From positions 613,944 to 677,943 of the forward strand of contig CABIZV010000002.1 of the NCBI GenBank assembly GCA_902363335.1: a stretch of 64,000 bases of DNA, given 5' to 3'. Shown piece after piece: positions 34,412-43,903 of the stretch. Position numbers and translations under genes: made by a program. Below the pieces are notes generated by a model. It worked only from the letters and a program-made list of their open reading frames with translations. It ran no database searches and had not been told where the DNA came from. Source of the stretch: Enterobacteriaceae bacterium (lineage in GTDB: Bacteria > Pseudomonadota > Gammaproteobacteria > Enterobacterales > Enterobacteriaceae). The first letter of the stretch is position 1. Every line of letters starts with the position of its first letter.

Positions 34412-34927
34412 TTAACGTTTCTCGAGAGATTGACGCAAAGTGCCGGCTGGCGCATGGCTGTTGTTGCCAAGGTAACGCACGTCATCTACGGCCCAACATT
34501 GGCCTTCTCGCACCATCAACACTTCATCTTTCCAGCTCTGGGAGCCCTGTTTCAACGTCACGCGCAGCGGGATATTGCGGGCATCGGTATTCGGAATGGT
34601 CGATGCGCTGTCAACATCCGCGCTGTCAGGCATGGTGGCGCTGCTGGAGAACAGGCCGGACTGCATCAGCGAACGTTTGCTGGCATCCTGGCTGCTGTCG
34701 TTAAGCAATTTTGCCAGGCTGTCGGTGAAATACGGACGCAGGGCGGTAATGTCCTGGGTCCGGCGCTGGATCTGGTCATTATAAAACTTCTGTGCCACGG
34801 TATCCGGGCCGCCTTCCACGCATTGTCCGCTGCGCGTACCAATATCTTTATAGGCCGGGGTAACGGTGGTACACGCGCTTAAAAACAGCGCAGCAGGAAG
34901 AATAAGGGCAAGGTTGGTGTAACGCAT
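34412..34927 (-). CDS. ybjP: YbjP lipoprotein
   Basis: A 171-residue lipoprotein, same length as E. coli YbjP, starting at MRYTNLALILPA rather than 10 codons upstream. Lipobox LSAC with lipidated Cys near residue 19. C-terminal DEVLMVREGQCWAVDDVRYL is conserved. In E. coli it is reported to associate with TolC; mechanism not settled. Confidence 0.92.
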   Translation of the reverse strand: MRYTNLALILPAALFLSACTTVTPAYKDIGTRSGQCVEGGPDTVAQKFYNDQIQRRTQDITALRPYFTDSLAKLLNDSSQDASKRSLMQSGLFSSSATMPDSADVDSASTIPNTDARNIPLRVTLKQGSQSWKDEVLMVREGQCWAVDDVRYLGNNSHAPAGTLRQSLEKR

Positions 34928-35095
34928 AGAATGATTCCTTGTTAGCAAACGCGACACTCATTACGCCATGCCAAGCAGCAGGCGTGATTAATGTATACGA
35001 TAATGGAGTAATCCCTTTCCAAGCATAGCAAATCGGTTCGATAATGTGTTTACCGCATTGAGCTAAGGTATTGAACGTTAAAGAAGGAGCCAGTC

Positions 35096-35419
35096 ATGCA
35101 ATTTTCCACCACCCCCACTCTGGAAGGGCAGTCTATTGTCGAGTATTGCGGCGTCGTCACCGGAGAAGCGATTCTCGGGGCGAATATTTTCCGCGATTTT
35201 TTTGCTGGTATTCGCGACATCGTTGGTGGCCGTTCAGGTGCCTATGAAAAAGAGCTGCGCAAAGCGCGCGAGATAGCGTTTAAAGAGCTGGGCGAACAGG
35301 CCAAAGCGCTGGGCGCAGATGCCGTGGTTGGCATCGATATCGACTATGAAACGGTCGGTAAAGACAGCAGTATGCTGATGGTGAGCGTAAGCGGCACGGC
35401 GGTTAAAACACGCCGATGA
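35096..35419 (+). CDS. ybjQ: YbjQ, UPF0145 family protein
   Basis: A 107-residue protein, same length as in E. coli. The block GEAILGANIFRDFFAGIRDI and the GADAVVGIDIDYE segment define the family, a small pentameric fold seen in many bacteria. Function is unknown. Its stop overlaps the start of amiD. Confidence 0.93.
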   Translation: MQFSTTPTLEGQSIVEYCGVVTGEAILGANIFRDFFAGIRDIVGGRSGAYEKELRKAREIAFKELGEQAKALGADAVVGIDIDYETVGKDSSMLMVSVSGTAVKTRR

Positions 35420-36252
35420 AACGTTTTCTGACGGTTTTTATGCTGGCGGCATTGCTGGCAGGGTGTGCTGGGGAAGAGAAGAAAGCGACCGTTGAGAAGC
35501 CGGGCTACGTGCTGGATACCAGCCGCTCGGCCCCGGCGGCTTATCCTCGTGTCAAAATTCTGGTGCTGCACTACACCGCGGATGATTTTGACGTCTCGCT
35601 GACGACGCTTACCGGCGATCAGGTCAGCGTACATTATCTGATCCCCGCCGTGCCGCCGCTGACGCGCGGTAAACCGCGCATCTGGCAGCTTGTGCCGGAG
35701 TCTGAACTGGCCTGGCATGCGGGCGTCAGCTTCTGGCGCGGTGCTACGCGTATTAATGATACCTCGATAGGTATTGAGCTTGAGAATAAGGGCTGGCAAA
35801 AAACCGAAGGCACGAAGTTCTTTACGCCGTTTGAACCGGCGCAGATACAGGCGCTTATCCCGCTGGCAAAAGACATTATCAAACGCTACAACATTCCGCC
35901 GGAGAACGTGCTGGGCCATTCCGACGTGGCGCCGCAGCGTAAAGACGATCCCGGCCCGCTGTTCCCATGGCAGTCGCTGGCGCAGCAGGGGATTGGTGCC
36001 TGGCCAAATGAAAATCGCGTGGCGTTTTATCTTAACGGACGCGCACCACACGCGCCGGTGTCAACAAACAATCTGCTCGATCTGTTAGCGCGTTACGGTT
36101 ATGAGGTGAGGCCGGGGATGACCCGTATGCAGCAGATGAGAGTGATTGCCGCCTTCCAGATGCACTTCCGTCCAACGCGCTGGGATGGCGTGGCTGACGC
36201 TGAAAGCCAGGCCATTGCGGAAGCGCTGCTGGAAAAATACGGGCAGGGTTAA
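35416..36252 (+). CDS. amiD: N-acetylmuramoyl-L-alanine amidase AmiD, outer-membrane lipoprotein
   Basis: A 278-residue zinc amidase (E. coli 276). Lipobox LLAGC with Cys17. Zinc ligands include His52 (LVLHYTADDF) and the His and Asp of VLGHSDVAPQRKDDPGP. The last 60 residues form a peptidoglycan-binding-like helical domain. It cleaves the bond between MurNAc and L-Ala of peptidoglycan and anhydromuropeptides. It is coupled to ybjQ. Confidence 0.96.
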   Translation: MKRFLTVFMLAALLAGCAGEEKKATVEKPGYVLDTSRSAPAAYPRVKILVLHYTADDFDVSLTTLTGDQVSVHYLIPAVPPLTRGKPRIWQLVPESELAWHAGVSFWRGATRINDTSIGIELENKGWQKTEGTKFFTPFEPAQIQALIPLAKDIIKRYNIPPENVLGHSDVAPQRKDDPGPLFPWQSLAQQGIGAWPNENRVAFYLNGRAPHAPVSTNNLLDLLARYGYEVRPGMTRMQQMRVIAAFQMHFRPTRWDGVADAESQAIAEALLEKYGQG

Positions 36253-36253
36253 G

Positions 36254-37267
36254 CTAGCGGGGCAGCTTCCCGTGATCTTCAAGCCAGGCGGCGGTACGAA
36301 TTATACCGTCGTCGAGCGAAATAATCGGTTCGTAGCCAAGCTCCTCACGCGCGCGGCTGATATCCAGCGTGAAGTCGAAGTTGAGCTTTGACACGCCGTA
36401 GTGAGTCAGCGACGGCTCCTTGGCTTTTTTATCGCCAAAGCGCTCCATGCTGCGCGCAATCATATCCAGCATCGGATAAGGCACCGAACGAATACGGCAG
36501 GAAATATCCAGCTCATCAATCAATCGCTCAACGATGCTGCGCAGCGTGCGTGGTTCACCGTTGGTGATGTTGTAGGCGCGGCCAGACGGCAGGTTATCGC
36601 AGCGCGGCTGGCTGGCGAGCCACATGGCGTGTACGGCGTTTTCGTAATAGGTCATATCGACCATCGCGTGGCCACCGCGGGGGAGCAGTACGCTGCCGTA
36701 GTGATGCATCATCTGCGCCAGGCGCGGGATAAACACTTTGTCGTGCGGGCCGAAGACGCTCTGTGGACGCAAAATAGTAAAGCGGGTATTGGGGTTAGCC
36801 TGGGCCAGCAGTTGTATCACCTCTTCGCTGGCGGCTTTGCTGCGTGCGAATTCGTTAGCGAAACGGTGCGGGCGAAAATCTTCTTTAATATCGCGGTGGT
36901 GATGATAATCGAAATACAGGGAAGGCGAGGAGATATGGATAAAGTTACGCACGCCCCAGGCCACGGCCCATTCCCCCAGACGACGGGTCGCGCGGACGTT
37001 GGCTAAATCAAACGCCGCCTGTGTGCCCCACGGTGAGGTAAAGCTTGAGCAATGCCACAGGGTATCGACGCCCGCCAGCATCACTTTGGCCTGAGAAGAA
37101 ACTAACTCGGTCAGATCAGCATGGACGAATTCAGCGCCCATTTTCTCCAGCAGTTTGCCCATCGCTTCATTGCGACCGCTCGCTCTGACGCTAATGCCCT
37201 TGTTACGCAGATATTCAACTGCATTTCTGCCTAAACCGCTGGTGGCGCCGGTGACCAGTACCTTCAT
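36254..37267 (-). CDS. ybjS: YbjS, NAD(P)-dependent epimerase/dehydratase family
   Basis: A 337-residue short-chain type protein (E. coli 337). N-terminal VTGATSGLGRNAVEYL binds the cofactor; a YxxxK-like catalytic region is replaced by NEFARSKAASEEV around residue 140. Substrate unknown. It ends one base after the amiD stop, on the opposite strand. Confidence 0.92.
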   Translation of the reverse strand: MKVLVTGATSGLGRNAVEYLRNKGISVRASGRNEAMGKLLEKMGAEFVHADLTELVSSQAKVMLAGVDTLWHCSSFTSPWGTQAAFDLANVRATRRLGEWAVAWGVRNFIHISSPSLYFDYHHHRDIKEDFRPHRFANEFARSKAASEEVIQLLAQANPNTRFTILRPQSVFGPHDKVFIPRLAQMMHHYGSVLLPRGGHAMVDMTYYENAVHAMWLASQPRCDNLPSGRAYNITNGEPRTLRSIVERLIDELDISCRIRSVPYPMLDMIARSMERFGDKKAKEPSLTHYGVSKLNFDFTLDISRAREELGYEPIISLDDGIIRTAAWLEDHGKLPR

Positions 37268-37354
37268 AATAATCCACAGTGATAAAAAAGAGTTTCGTGC
37301 GCATTCTTCCGTTTATTTCACTCGTATGCAATGGGAAACTAAGACAAAAAAGTG

Positions 37355-38800
37355 TTAAAGCGCACTTTTTCTTGTCTCTTCTTCTGCCAGACGGGCGATT
37401 TTCCGGGCCATCCCGCGGAAGATAAACAGGTGGGCCGGAATCATCAGTAACCAGTAGATTAAGCCTGGCATACCGTGCGGGTGCCACCAGGCGCGAACGT
37501 CGAGTTCACGATGGGTACCTTTATCGACCATCGTAAAGCAAAGACGACCCAGCCCCGGCGCTTTCATCCCGAACAGTAAGGTTAGCGCTTTTTCCGGCTC
37601 AACGATAATCACCTTCCAGCTATCGACGCTATCGCCGGTCTGCAACATGGGATGCTCGGGGCGGCCTTTTGCCAGCCGATGGCCGACCAAAAGATCCATG
37701 GCTGCGCGCGTTTTCCACAGCGCATTACCAAAGAAATAGCCCTCTTTTTTACCGCCGAGGCGGTTAACCACTTTCCACAGCGCCGACAGGCTTGCTGAGG
37801 TTTTTATCGTAAACCCGGCCTGTTTGGCGAAAAATCCATACTCTGGACGCCAGCGGGCAAATGCCTGCGCGTCGTAGCCCCAGTCGCTGGAGTTAGCGAG
37901 TTCTTTCTCATCTTCCAGCGTGCGGCGCACCGCCTCATCGAAAGGGATCAACGTTTGCGGGATGAGCGCGCGCAGTTCACGATCGTCTGCCAGAAGATCG
38001 TGCTTTAATCCCTGGATCAGCGCTTTGGCGATCGTTGGCGGCACGGACGTTATGACGTTTAAAAACCATACCGAGATCCAACTGGTGGGGAAGGGAATGG
38101 GGATCAACAAGCGATGACGGCCGCTGACCGCCATAAAATGCTCAAACTGCTGCTGGTAGGTCAACTCCTCCGGCCCGGCGGCCTCGAACACGCGGTGCTC
38201 AGTTGCCGGATGGTTGAGCAATTCAACCAGATAGACCAGCAGGTTCTCCAGCGCAATCGGCGTGGTGCGCGAGCGCACCCAACGCGGCGGTGTCAGTACC
38301 GGCAGGTTGTAAACCATATCGCGCATCACCTCAAACGCCGCAGAGCCGGCGCCGACGATAATTCCGGCGCGCAGCTCGCTAACCGGAACGCCGGCCTCAC
38401 GCAGGATATCGCCGGTCAGCTGTCGGGCGCGCAGATGCGCGGATTGTTCATGCTCCGGTGCCTGAAGCGAGCTTAAGAAAATAAGTTGCTTCACCGGGGT
38501 CTGGCGCAGCGCGTCGCGCACGTTCTCCGCCACCCGGCGCTCGTGGGCGATAAAGTCTTTGCCTTCGCCCATGCCGTGAACCAGATAATAAACGGTGTCT
38601 ACGCCGTGAAGCAGGGACGAAAAATCACTGTTTTTCTCCAGATCAACCGCATGGCAGGTCACCCCCGGCAGCTGTAATTTTTGCAGCCGATCAATACGAC
38701 GTGCCACCGCCCGCACCGTATACCCGCGCTGGCTTAATTCGGTGACCAGGTGCTGGCCGATATAGCCGCTGGCCCCAAAAATTAAAATTGTTTGTGACAC
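37355..38800 (-). CDS. ybjT: YbjT, NAD(P)-binding protein with DUF2867 domain
   Basis: A 481-residue protein. Residues 1-250 are an atypical SDR domain (ILIFGASGYIGQHLV); residues about 330-470 are the DUF2867 domain, ending in a membrane-like segment (PGLIYWLLMIPAHLFIF). Function unknown. It lies 10 bases after ltaE on the same strand and probably shares its transcript. Confidence 0.92.
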   Translation of the reverse strand: MSQTILIFGASGYIGQHLVTELSQRGYTVRAVARRIDRLQKLQLPGVTCHAVDLEKNSDFSSLLHGVDTVYYLVHGMGEGKDFIAHERRVAENVRDALRQTPVKQLIFLSSLQAPEHEQSAHLRARQLTGDILREAGVPVSELRAGIIVGAGSAAFEVMRDMVYNLPVLTPPRWVRSRTTPIALENLLVYLVELLNHPATEHRVFEAAGPEELTYQQQFEHFMAVSGRHRLLIPIPFPTSWISVWFLNVITSVPPTIAKALIQGLKHDLLADDRELRALIPQTLIPFDEAVRRTLEDEKELANSSDWGYDAQAFARWRPEYGFFAKQAGFTIKTSASLSALWKVVNRLGGKKEGYFFGNALWKTRAAMDLLVGHRLAKGRPEHPMLQTGDSVDSWKVIIVEPEKALTLLFGMKAPGLGRLCFTMVDKGTHRELDVRAWWHPHGMPGLIYWLLMIPAHLFIFRGMARKIARLAEEETRKSAL

Positions 38801-38810
38801 GCCGAACTCC

Positions 38811-39812
38811 TTAACGGGCTAAAAAGGCTTTCCAGTGGCCGACAACCTCAGCTAACTGCTGACGATTGACGTCTAAATGCGTCACCAGGCGCACGATCGG
38901 CGAAGCGTTAATCAGTACGCCGCGTTGGTGCATAAATGCGCCCAGCGCGCTGGCGTTTGCCTCACCCACGCGTACAAACAGCATATTGGTGTCATGGCGC
39001 ATGACGTCCGCGCCAATCTCGCGTAGCTGCCCGGCAAGCCAGGCGGCATTGTCGTGGTCATCTTGCAAACGCGCGACGTTATTTTTTAGCGCATACATCC
39101 CGGCGGCTGCGAGGAATCCGGCCTGACGCATCCCGCCGCCGGTCATTTTACGCCAGCGGTTAGCGCGCTTAATGTAATCATGGCTACCGACCAGCAGCGA
39201 ACCCACCGGCGTGCCCAGCCCTTTGGAGAGGCAGATGGTGAAAGAGTCGCAGTACCGGGCAATGTCTTTGAGTTCGCATCCGTAGCTGACCAGGGCGTTG
39301 AAAATACGCGCACCGTCAACGTGCAGCGCGAGTCCGCGCTCGCGGGTAAATTCCCACGCTTCTTTCAGGTACGCCTGGGGCAGCACTTTGCCGTTATGGG
39401 TGTTTTCAATGCTCAGTAATTTCGTGCGGGCGAAGTGAATATCATCGGCTTTGATTTTGGCGGCGACTTTATCCAGCGGCAGGGTGCCGTCAGACGCGGC
39501 GTCAATCGGCTGCGGCTGGATGCTGCCCAGCACCGCCGCACCGCCGGCTTCGTACAGGTAGTTATGCGCACCCTGACCAACGATATACTCTTCGCCGCGT
39601 TCGCAGTGGGAGAGCAGCGCCACCAGATTGGCCTGGGTGCCGGTTGGCAGGAAGAGGGCGGCCTCTTTACCTGCCAGCTCGGCAGCGTACTGCTGAAGGG
39701 CGTTGACGGTGGGGTCATCACCATAAACGTCATCGCCGACCGGTGCGGCGACCATGGCATCAAGCATGGCGCGCGTTGGGCGGGTCACGGTATCACTGCG
39801 TAAATCAATCAC
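38811..39812 (-). CDS. ltaE: Low-specificity L-threonine aldolase
   Basis: A 333-residue PLP enzyme, same length as E. coli LtaE. N-terminal DLRSDTVTRPTRAML is the family hallmark; the PLP lysine lies in ICLSKGLGTPVGSLLVG. It cleaves threonine and allo-threonine to glycine and acetaldehyde. It is between poxB and ybjT, same strand. Confidence 0.97.
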   Translation of the reverse strand: MIDLRSDTVTRPTRAMLDAMVAAPVGDDVYGDDPTVNALQQYAAELAGKEAALFLPTGTQANLVALLSHCERGEEYIVGQGAHNYLYEAGGAAVLGSIQPQPIDAASDGTLPLDKVAAKIKADDIHFARTKLLSIENTHNGKVLPQAYLKEAWEFTRERGLALHVDGARIFNALVSYGCELKDIARYCDSFTICLSKGLGTPVGSLLVGSHDYIKRANRWRKMTGGGMRQAGFLAAAGMYALKNNVARLQDDHDNAAWLAGQLREIGADVMRHDTNMLFVRVGEANASALGAFMHQRGVLINASPIVRLVTHLDVNRQQLAEVVGHWKAFLAR

Positions 39813-39850
39813 GGCATTTCCTTTTTAAACTCAGAAGAATGCCATCATTT

Positions 39851-41569
39851 TTACCTCAGCCAGTTGGTTTTCGCCAGTTCAATGACTTCATCACCGCGCC
39901 CGTTGATAATCGCGCGCAGCATATACAGGCTAAACCCTTTGGCCTGCTCCAGTTTTACCTGCGGCGGCATGGCGAGCTCTTCTTTTGCCACTACCACGTC
40001 GACCAGAACCGGGCCGTCGATGCTAAAGGCACGCTGCAGCGCTTCGTCTACGTCCGCCGATTTTTCCACGCGAATACCGGTAATGCCGCAGGCTTCCGCG
40101 ATACGCGCAAAATTGGTGTCGTGCAGTTCGGTGCCGTCGGTCAGGTAGCCACCGGCTTTCATCTCCATGGCGACGAATCCCAGCACGCTGTTGTTAAACA
40201 CCACGATTTTTACCGGCAGCTTCATTTGCGCGACGGAGAGAAAATCGCCCATCAGCATACTAAAGCCGCCATCGCCGCACATGGCTACGACCTGACGGTC
40301 AGGGGCGGTGGCCTGCGCGCCCAGCGCTTGCGGCATGGCGTTAGCCATTGAGCCGTGGGTAAATGATCCAATCAGGCGGCGTTTGCCGTTCATTTTTAGA
40401 TAGCGCGCGGCCCACACGGTGGGCGTACCGACGTCACAGGTGAAGATGGCATCTTCCGCGGCAAAGTGGCTGATTTGCTGCGCCAGGTACTGCGGATGAA
40501 TGGCTTTATCGCTGGGTTTTGCCAGATCGTCGAGATCTTTACGCGCATCGCGATAATCACTGAGCGCTTTATCGAGGAACTTACGGTCGGTTTTTTCTTC
40601 CAGATGCGGCAACAGGGCGGCGAGGGTAGATTTAATGTCGCCGATAAGCGCCATATCCACCTTACTGTGCGCGCCGATGCTGGCCGGGTTGATATCGATC
40701 TGGATGATTTTAGCGTCCGTCGGATAGAACGGGCGATAGGGGAACTGGGTGCCGAGCAAGATCAGCGTGTCGGCATTCATCATGGCGTGGAAACCGCTGG
40801 AAAAACCAATCAGTCCGGTCATGCCCACGTCATACGGGTTGTCGTACTCGACGTGCTCTTTGCCGCGCAGCGCGTGGATGATGGGGGATTTCAGCTTGCC
40901 GGCAAATTCCACCAGCTCTTTATGCGCCCCGGCACAGCCGCTGCCGCACATCAGCGCGATGTTGCTGGAATAACGCAGTAGCTGGGCTAATTTTTTCAGC
41001 TCATCTTCATTGGGCGTGACCACCGGCTGCGGCGCAGGATACCAATGGGTGCTGGCGCTTTCCGGTGCGGCTTTCAGCGCCACATCGCCCGGCAACACCA
41101 CCACCGATACGCCACGGTTCAACACCGCTTTACGCATAGCGATAGCTAATACCTGAGGGATTTGCTCCGGGGATGACACCAGCTCGCAATAGTGGCTGCA
41201 TTCGCGGAACAACTCTTGCGGATGCGTCTCCTGAAAATAACCGCTGCCGATTTCGCTCGACGGAATATGCGCGGCAATCGCCACCACCGGAACATGGTTG
41301 CGGTGACAGTCGAATAACCCGTTGATAAGGTGCAGGTTTCCCGGCCCGCATGAACCCGCGCACACCGCCAGTTCGCCCGTCAGATGTGCTTCGGCTCCGG
41401 CAGCAAACGCGGCGACCTCTTCGTGTCGTGTCGGCATCCATTCAATGGTGCCCATCCGGTTCAGGCTGTCGGAGAGTCCGTTCAGGGAGTCACCCGTCAC
41501 ACCCCAGATTCTTTTTACTCCGGCTTGTTCAAGGGTTTTGGCGATGTAGTTGGCTACGGTCTGTTTCAT
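39851..41569 (-). CDS. poxB: Pyruvate dehydrogenase (quinone), pyruvate oxidase
   Basis: A 572-residue ThDP flavoenzyme, same length as E. coli PoxB. The ThDP-binding GDGGFSMLMGDFLSVAQM and the activating Glu near TRHEEVAAFAAG are present; the C-terminal 20 residues that bind membrane lipid are intact. It oxidises pyruvate to acetate and CO2, passing electrons to ubiquinone. In E. coli it is a stationary-phase gene. Confidence 0.97.
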   Translation of the reverse strand: MKQTVANYIAKTLEQAGVKRIWGVTGDSLNGLSDSLNRMGTIEWMPTRHEEVAAFAAGAEAHLTGELAVCAGSCGPGNLHLINGLFDCHRNHVPVVAIAAHIPSSEIGSGYFQETHPQELFRECSHYCELVSSPEQIPQVLAIAMRKAVLNRGVSVVVLPGDVALKAAPESASTHWYPAPQPVVTPNEDELKKLAQLLRYSSNIALMCGSGCAGAHKELVEFAGKLKSPIIHALRGKEHVEYDNPYDVGMTGLIGFSSGFHAMMNADTLILLGTQFPYRPFYPTDAKIIQIDINPASIGAHSKVDMALIGDIKSTLAALLPHLEEKTDRKFLDKALSDYRDARKDLDDLAKPSDKAIHPQYLAQQISHFAAEDAIFTCDVGTPTVWAARYLKMNGKRRLIGSFTHGSMANAMPQALGAQATAPDRQVVAMCGDGGFSMLMGDFLSVAQMKLPVKIVVFNNSVLGFVAMEMKAGGYLTDGTELHDTNFARIAEACGITGIRVEKSADVDEALQRAFSIDGPVLVDVVVAKEELAMPPQVKLEQAKGFSLYMLRAIINGRGDEVIELAKTNWLR

Positions 41570-41721
41570 GGTTGTCCTTCTCCTTAAATGTGATACCGGT
41601 TACAAGTTTAGATGAATCTTGTCGTTTCGCCGGAATAATGCCCTTATTTTCAGCAGGTATATTTTGTAAGTGATAACCATTAACGTGGTGTTCTACAGGG
41701 AAAAACAGGGAAATTATTAAA

Positions 41722-42156
41722 ATGATCGCAACATTATTAAATTCAGTTAATCGCCTTTTGTCACATGAGGATTTTGGTAAGTTTTTACTCCGCGTTGCCG
41801 TCGGTGGGTTAATGCTATTTCACGGCCTGCACAAGCTGTTTGACGGTGTCGACGGTATCAGCGCGATGCTGGTGGCAAAAGGGCTGCCGGGGTTTATCGC
41901 CTACGGCGTGCTGGTGGGCGAAGTGGTGGCGCCCATTCTGCTTATCATCGGCGTACTGACGCGCCCCGCGGCGCTGGTGCTGGCGTTTACTATGGTGGTG
42001 GCCTGGTTGATGGTTGGGCTTGATAAAACCGGCGCGCTGGATAAAACCGGGGCGTGGGCAATTGAAAGCCTGGTCTATTTCTTTATTGCTGCGCTGGCGA
42101 TTGCGTTTATCGGCGCGGGGAAATATGCGCTGGGGAATAATTCCGCCTGGCGCTAG
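41722..42156 (+). CDS. DoxX family membrane protein
   Basis: A 144-residue protein with four membrane segments and the DoxX motif LLRVAVGGLMLFHGLHKLFDG near the N-terminus. DoxX-type proteins occur in membrane oxidoreductase complexes linked to thiol stress; this member's function is unknown. It is not present at this place in E. coli K-12. It is divergent from poxB and followed by a strong hairpin. Confidence 0.88.
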   Translation: MIATLLNSVNRLLSHEDFGKFLLRVAVGGLMLFHGLHKLFDGVDGISAMLVAKGLPGFIAYGVLVGEVVAPILLIIGVLTRPAALVLAFTMVVAWLMVGLDKTGALDKTGAWAIESLVYFFIAALAIAFIGAGKYALGNNSAWR

Positions 42157-42197
42157 CCTGATAAGACATGGGCAAAATCCCAATGTTGGCAGGTAAG

Positions 42198-42225
42198 CCC
42201 CCTCTCCCTTTTTAAGGGAGAGGGG
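42198..42225. terminator. Perfect hairpin after doxX
   Basis: CCCCTCTCCC and GGGAGAGGGG form a ten-base-pair stem with a T/A-rich loop of about seven bases. It lies between the convergent doxX and ydhS-like genes and belongs to the same repeat type as the one at 27897-27998. Confidence 0.7.
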
Positions 42226-42274
42226 ATCGTCCAGTGCTGTTTTTCTTTATAGTGCAATAAGTTGGCCGCTTTAT

Positions 42275-43903
42275 TTAATCCGATGGAAAATCCCTCTCCT
42301 CATTGCCCCACCAGTTTCGTCGACGCCTCACCGCGCTTTTGGCCAATGCGCTTGCCATCGCCGCGCCAATTTCCGCGCTAACTACCAGCCCCTGAATAAA
42401 CGGGCGATCGTGCATTAACCACGGCAGCCCACCAAAGGCAATGCGACCCCGGGCATTTTCCGGCGCTTGTAGAGTGTAATCTTCACCGATATCCGGGATG
42501 TCATCCCCGCAGGCCAGAAGCTGTTCACGCAGCGAGGGGAAGGGGATATCTTTACTTTTCAGGACTTTTTGCCCACGGGCATCAATAAAAACTTCAAATT
42601 CGCGGCGCTGATTATCGTGATAGATAACCGTTTTTCCCTGCTCGTTTTTGCGTTCATACTCCGTTCCCAATGCCACTATCTCAATCAGCCCAGCATCATG
42701 CAGCGCCAGCAGCCGACGAATAGACTCAGAGGGAATGGCGGCATAGTTATCGATAAATACCCGCGACAGCCCGCGTTTAAAGCGTGCGCGGTCAGCCTCA
42801 TCAAGATGCGGCACGATATCTTCGATAACTTCATGCAGCCGCAGCAGGGTATAGCGCCATGCCACGGTGTGTTGTTGCTGCTTGTTACGTTCTACTTCCA
42901 GTAAATTGATCCTCGCCCAGTCAAACGGGTCGTGGTGAATGCGTTCGGCAAAACAGGCGTCAGAGAAGGTATCGGCGGTGAGCGTTTTAAGGCCTATCTG
43001 CTCGCTCCACTGCGGTGCCGCCTCCTGCAACTGCTTCACAATAAGCCCGAAGATGCGATCCAATAATCCGTTTTGACCTTGTGCAATCAGGCGTTCGATG
43101 GCGTCTTCAGTAGCGACCGTCAGCGGTTCATAGGGAAGCGGGCAGTAAAAATCGGCTTCAGGCAGCACGCCGGTGCGCGACATCAGGGTCAGTTTCAGGT
43201 TTTCGCTGCCGGGTTTACGCGTAAAGCGGATGGTGTCGTCAGCCTCGGTGGTAAAAGTGCCGTGTTGGCACACCACGGCAACCGCCGCGTCGATAGCGCT
43301 GAGTGAGGTGCCGAGAATGCCTACCCGGCAGGCGCTAATTTTCGCGTCCATCAGGCCGGTCCACGGGCTTGGGAAGTATTGTTGCGAGGGTTTATCCGTT
43401 TCCGGCCACAGATGCCCGGTGGCGATAGCGGCAAAATCGACATCAACGGGCTGCGAGGCGTGGTTTACCCACACTGAGATCCCGTCCGGGTTCGCGCGCA
43501 GGTCGGTGACCTCGCTGGATTCATAGACAGAAACCTCAAACCCGGCCTCCCGCGCTTTATCGACAAGGAATAAAAAGCGATCGCGATAATAGTCGCCAAG
43601 CAGCACGCGCGGCAAAAACTGCCGTTCATGGAGTGCGGTGCGTTCCACGCCAAATTGCGCCAGGTACTCATCGCTTTGGTTTTGTAGCCAGGTCAGGTAG
43701 CTTATCTCAATCGGCGGGATCTCAATACTGGCGATGTTTGCCAGCATATGTTCGGAATTATGTTCATTGTTGTAGGGCATACCGACGCCCGCCTGTTCGG
43801 CTTGCTCATAAAGCTGCACAGCCAGCGGTTCACCGCGTTCGATCAGCGCATGAAAGGTGTAGATCCCTGTAGGGCCGGTGCCGACGATAGCGACTTTTTT
43901 CAT
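42275..43903 (-). CDS. YdhS-like FAD/NAD(P)-binding protein
   Basis: A 542-residue flavoprotein closely resembling E. coli YdhS (534): KKVAIVGTGPTGIYTFHALI at the N-terminus, then GVGMPYNNEHNSEHMLANIA and, near the end, GRIAFGGLPWLMHDRPF. Residues 1-20 hold the dinucleotide fold. The family (NAD_binding_9) includes proteins of unknown substrate. It is an accessory gene here: K-12 has ydhS elsewhere in the chromosome. It may be a transferred or duplicated copy. Confidence 0.85.
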   Translation of the reverse strand: MKKVAIVGTGPTGIYTFHALIERGEPLAVQLYEQAEQAGVGMPYNNEHNSEHMLANIASIEIPPIEISYLTWLQNQSDEYLAQFGVERTALHERQFLPRVLLGDYYRDRFLFLVDKAREAGFEVSVYESSEVTDLRANPDGISVWVNHASQPVDVDFAAIATGHLWPETDKPSQQYFPSPWTGLMDAKISACRVGILGTSLSAIDAAVAVVCQHGTFTTEADDTIRFTRKPGSENLKLTLMSRTGVLPEADFYCPLPYEPLTVATEDAIERLIAQGQNGLLDRIFGLIVKQLQEAAPQWSEQIGLKTLTADTFSDACFAERIHHDPFDWARINLLEVERNKQQQHTVAWRYTLLRLHEVIEDIVPHLDEADRARFKRGLSRVFIDNYAAIPSESIRRLLALHDAGLIEIVALGTEYERKNEQGKTVIYHDNQRREFEVFIDARGQKVLKSKDIPFPSLREQLLACGDDIPDIGEDYTLQAPENARGRIAFGGLPWLMHDRPFIQGLVVSAEIGAAMASALAKSAVRRRRNWWGNEERDFPSD

